Positions 14,542 through 16,607 of a stretch of DNA of 16,607 nucleotides are shown here, in pieces. The stretch comes from Desulfatitalea sp. (lineage in GTDB: Bacteria; Desulfobacterota; Desulfobacteria; Desulfobacterales; Desulfosarcinaceae), in contig JABDRH010000569.1 in NCBI GenBank assembly GCA_013041835.1, positions 1 to 16,607 on the forward strand. The letters are read 5' to 3'. The notes under the pieces are model-generated. The model worked only from the letters and a program-made list of their open reading frames with translations. It was not told where the DNA came from and made no database searches. The translations under genes and the position numbers were made by a program. How positions within the stretch are numbered: the first letter of the stretch is position 1; each line of letters starts with the position of its first letter.

Positions 14542-16305
14542 ATGTTGAAACGCATTGGACCCATTCAGATCAAGGATCGCCATCGCCATCTCTTGGCCCA
14601 CATCCGCAAAAATGTCGGCCGGCTGTTGTTGGGCAGCATATGCAGCCTGATGATCTCCGCCGCCACGGCAGCCATGGCCTACCTGATCCGCCCGGTGATG
14701 GACGACATCTTCGTCCAAAAGGATGCCCAGCGCCTGGCGGTGTTGCCGGTGGTGATCATTTTCGTCTTTTTGATCAATGGCCTGGGCCGTTACGGCCAGG
14801 AGTACTTCATGAACTGGGTGGGCGAGGATATCATCCGCCGGTTGCGTAATCAGCTCTACGACCGTATCCAGGATCTGCCCCTGGCCTTTTTCCAGCGCGA
14901 ACGAACCGGCACCCTCATGTCCCGCATCACCAACGATGTCAACATCCTCAAGAGTTTGGTATCATCGGCCGTCAGCAGCTCGGTGCGTGACACGTTCACC
15001 ATTATCTTTCTCACCGGCGTGATTTTCTACCAGAATTGGCGCATGGCCATCGCCGCTTTCGTGGTCCTGCCCCTGGCCTTCTGGCCCATTTTCGAGTTGG
15101 GGCGGCGGGTGCGGCGGGTAAGCACCGGTTGCCAGGAGGCCATGGCCGATCTCAACGCTTTTTTGCACGAAACGTTTGCCGGCAACAAGATTGTCAAAGC
15201 GTTTAATATGCAACAACATGAAAAGGAACGCTTTTTCGAACGAACGCGGCGGCTTTTCCGCCTGGAAATCAAAGGCGTCGTCATCCGATCCCTCAGTTCG
15301 CCCATCATGGAGTTCTTCGGCGGGCTGGCCATTGCATTTGTGATCTGGTACGGCGGATCGGAGGTGCTCTCAGGCAAAACCACGCCGGGCACGTTCATAA
15401 GCTTTCTGGCCAGCGTGTTGCTGCTCTACGACCCGGTAAAAAAACTGAGCTATTTGAACAATGCCCTGCAGCAGGGACTGGCCGCGGCGGACCGGGTATA
15501 CGACATCATCGAGGCTCAATCCGACATTCAGGACCCGGCCCAGCCGCAGTCCATGCGCAAAGGGGCGCACGATGTGCGCTTCGAACAGGTCTATTTCAGC
15601 TATGGCGACAAACCGGTGCTCAAGGGAATCGATCTAACCGCCGGCCACGGCCGCACCCTGGCCCTGGTCGGCATGAGCGGCGGCGGCAAGACCACCCTGG
15701 TCAACCTTGTCCCCCGATTTTTCGATATCACCAGCGGGCGTATCTGCATCGACGGCATTGACATCCGCGACTACCGGGTTGCCGACCTGCGCAACGAGAT
15801 CGCCGTTGTCACCCAGGACCCGATCCTATTCAACGAGACCGTGCGGGACAATATCGCCTACGGTAATCCCAGTGCGGATGATGAGGCCATTACGGCAGCG
15901 GCCCGGGCCGCCTATGCCCATGAGTTCATCTTGCGATTTCCGAAAGGGTACGACACGTATATCGGCGAGTTGGGAAGCCATTTGTCGGGCGGTGAAAAGC
16001 AGCGCCTGTGTATCGCCCGGGCCTTGCTCAAGAATGCTCCTATCCTGATCCTGGATGAGGCCACTTCCTCCCTGGACACAGAGGCCGAAGCCCTGGTACA
16101 AAAAGCGCTGGAAAATCTCATGCGCGGGCGGACCACCTTTGTCATCGCCCATCGCCTCTCCACGGTGGCCAAGGCGGACCAAATCCTGGTGGTGGTGGAT
16201 GGCCGCATCGTGGAACAGGGAACCCATGAGCACCTGCTGGCGGTGAAGGGCGAATACGCCAAACTTTATGCCATGCAGTTCGCATCCAACGGAAACCGCC
16301 AATGA
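14542..16305 (+). CDS. msbA: Lipid A export ABC transporter, fused permease/ATPase (MsbA)
   Basis: A 587-aa half-transporter that acts as a homodimer in the inner membrane and flips lipid A-core to the periplasmic face. Six transmembrane helices occupy about residues 30-320, with the family-like coupling region LPLAFFQRERTGTLMSRITNDV. The ATPase domain follows: Walker A GMSGGGKT (377-384), Q-loop VTQDPILFNETVRDNI, ABC signature LSGGEKQ (481-487), Walker B LILDEATSSLD with D505/E506, and the H-loop in FVIAHRLSTV. Length equals E. coli MsbA (582 aa). The ribosome site before the ATG is weak (AAGG about 8 nt upstream). Other lipid ABC exporters are similar, but the heptose/LPS neighbourhood favours MsbA. 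Its TGA overlaps the next gene's ATG. Confidence 0.92.
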   Translation: MLKRIGPIQIKDRHRHLLAHIRKNVGRLLLGSICSLMISAATAAMAYLIRPVMDDIFVQKDAQRLAVLPVVIIFVFLINGLGRYGQEYFMNWVGEDIIRRLRNQLYDRIQDLPLAFFQRERTGTLMSRITNDVNILKSLVSSAVSSSVRDTFTIIFLTGVIFYQNWRMAIAAFVVLPLAFWPIFELGRRVRRVSTGCQEAMADLNAFLHETFAGNKIVKAFNMQQHEKERFFERTRRLFRLEIKGVVIRSLSSPIMEFFGGLAIAFVIWYGGSEVLSGKTTPGTFISFLASVLLLYDPVKKLSYLNNALQQGLAAADRVYDIIEAQSDIQDPAQPQSMRKGAHDVRFEQVYFSYGDKPVLKGIDLTAGHGRTLALVGMSGGGKTTLVNLVPRFFDITSGRICIDGIDIRDYRVADLRNEIAVVTQDPILFNETVRDNIAYGNPSADDEAITAAARAAYAHEFILRFPKGYDTYIGELGSHLSGGEKQRLCIARALLKNAPILILDEATSSLDTEAEALVQKALENLMRGRTTFVIAHRLSTVAKADQILVVVDGRIVEQGTHEHLLAVKGEYAKLYAMQFASNGNRQ

Positions 16306-16607
16306 ATATACAGGCATGGCGTCCGGAAAAGGTTTTTTTCATATGGATCGTGGGTCACATGGTCTGCTGGACCCTGCTGCCGACACTGGTCAACCCCAAT
16401 CTGCCCTATGACGTAATCGAAGGTCTGGCCTGGGGCCACGAATGGCAGTGGGGCTACTACAAGCATCCGCCCATCAAGCCATGGTTTCTGGAAAGCATGG
16501 CCATCTTGTCCTGCCGCGGGGAATGGGCCATGTACCTGCTCAGCCAATTGTGCGTGGGCGCTGCAAGCTGGTCCGTCTGGCGGCTGGGACGGGATCTGCT
16601 CTCTCCC
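16302..16607 (+). CDS. ArnT/GT39-like membrane glycosyltransferase, 3' end outside window
   Basis: The first 102 codons run open to the window edge. The protein starts with a hydrophobic helix (VFFIWIVGHMVCWTLLPTLV) followed by NPNLPYDVIEGLAWGHEWQW and GYYKHPPIKPW, the conserved first periplasmic loop of PMT/ArnT-type (GT39/GT83, PMT_2) glycosyltransferases. The acidic residue in YDVIEG and the YYKHPP stretch are the hallmarks of this loop. Such enzymes use polyprenyl-phosphate-linked sugars to decorate lipid A or other surface lipids. The start lies in an ATGA overlap with msbA, so translation is coupled, which supports a lipid A-related role. The acceptor and sugar cannot be told from this fragment. 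Confidence 0.78.
   Translation, partial: MNIQAWRPEKVFFIWIVGHMVCWTLLPTLVNPNLPYDVIEGLAWGHEWQWGYYKHPPIKPWFLESMAILSCRGEWAMYLLSQLCVGAASWSVWRLGRDLLSP

Overview
The window looks like chromosomal DNA from a Gram-negative, LPS-bearing bacterium. The gene set (heptose and lipid A export genes, a DUF1302/DUF1329/RND/YCF48-type envelope cluster) and the composition would suit a Desulfobacterota-like (deltaproteobacterial) lineage. That placement is inference; no taxonomic marker is present.

Left half (1-8214, all on the minus strand): a probable six-gene operon. In transcription order it encodes a cytoplasmic protein made of two tandem PhlG-like (DAPG hydrolase-like) units, a secreted YCF48/BNR beta-propeller, an 808-aa RND/MMPL transporter, a DUF1302 outer-membrane beta-barrel, a periplasmic DUF1329 protein, and an unrecognised protein cut by the window edge. 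Intergenic gaps are 83-105 nt and each gene has its own Shine-Dalgarno. Inner-membrane pump, periplasmic proteins and outer-membrane barrel together suggest a trans-envelope pathway for a hydrophobic molecule. The substrate is unknown, and the PhlG-like protein may process it.

Middle (8230-10279): a long gene-poor leader and promoter region, a 100-aa three-repeat beta-rich protein with its own terminator, and a tRNA-Lys(CTT) with a strong terminator. The regions upstream of the operon and of the small gene are diverged copies of one ~270-bp element in the same orientation. The operon copy also carries four TGCAA-type half-sites at exact 10-bp steps. This points to co-regulation of the operon and the small gene.

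Right half (10280-16607, visibly higher GC): LPS and surface-sugar genes. A UDP-glucuronate decarboxylase on the plus strand converges, with a 4-bp overlap, on a minus-strand group of deoxyhypusine synthase-like protein, gmhA and hldE (ADP-heptose synthesis). Divergently, msbA (lipid A flippase) is translationally coupled to a truncated ArnT/GT39-like glycosyltransferase. gmhB and hldD are not in the window.
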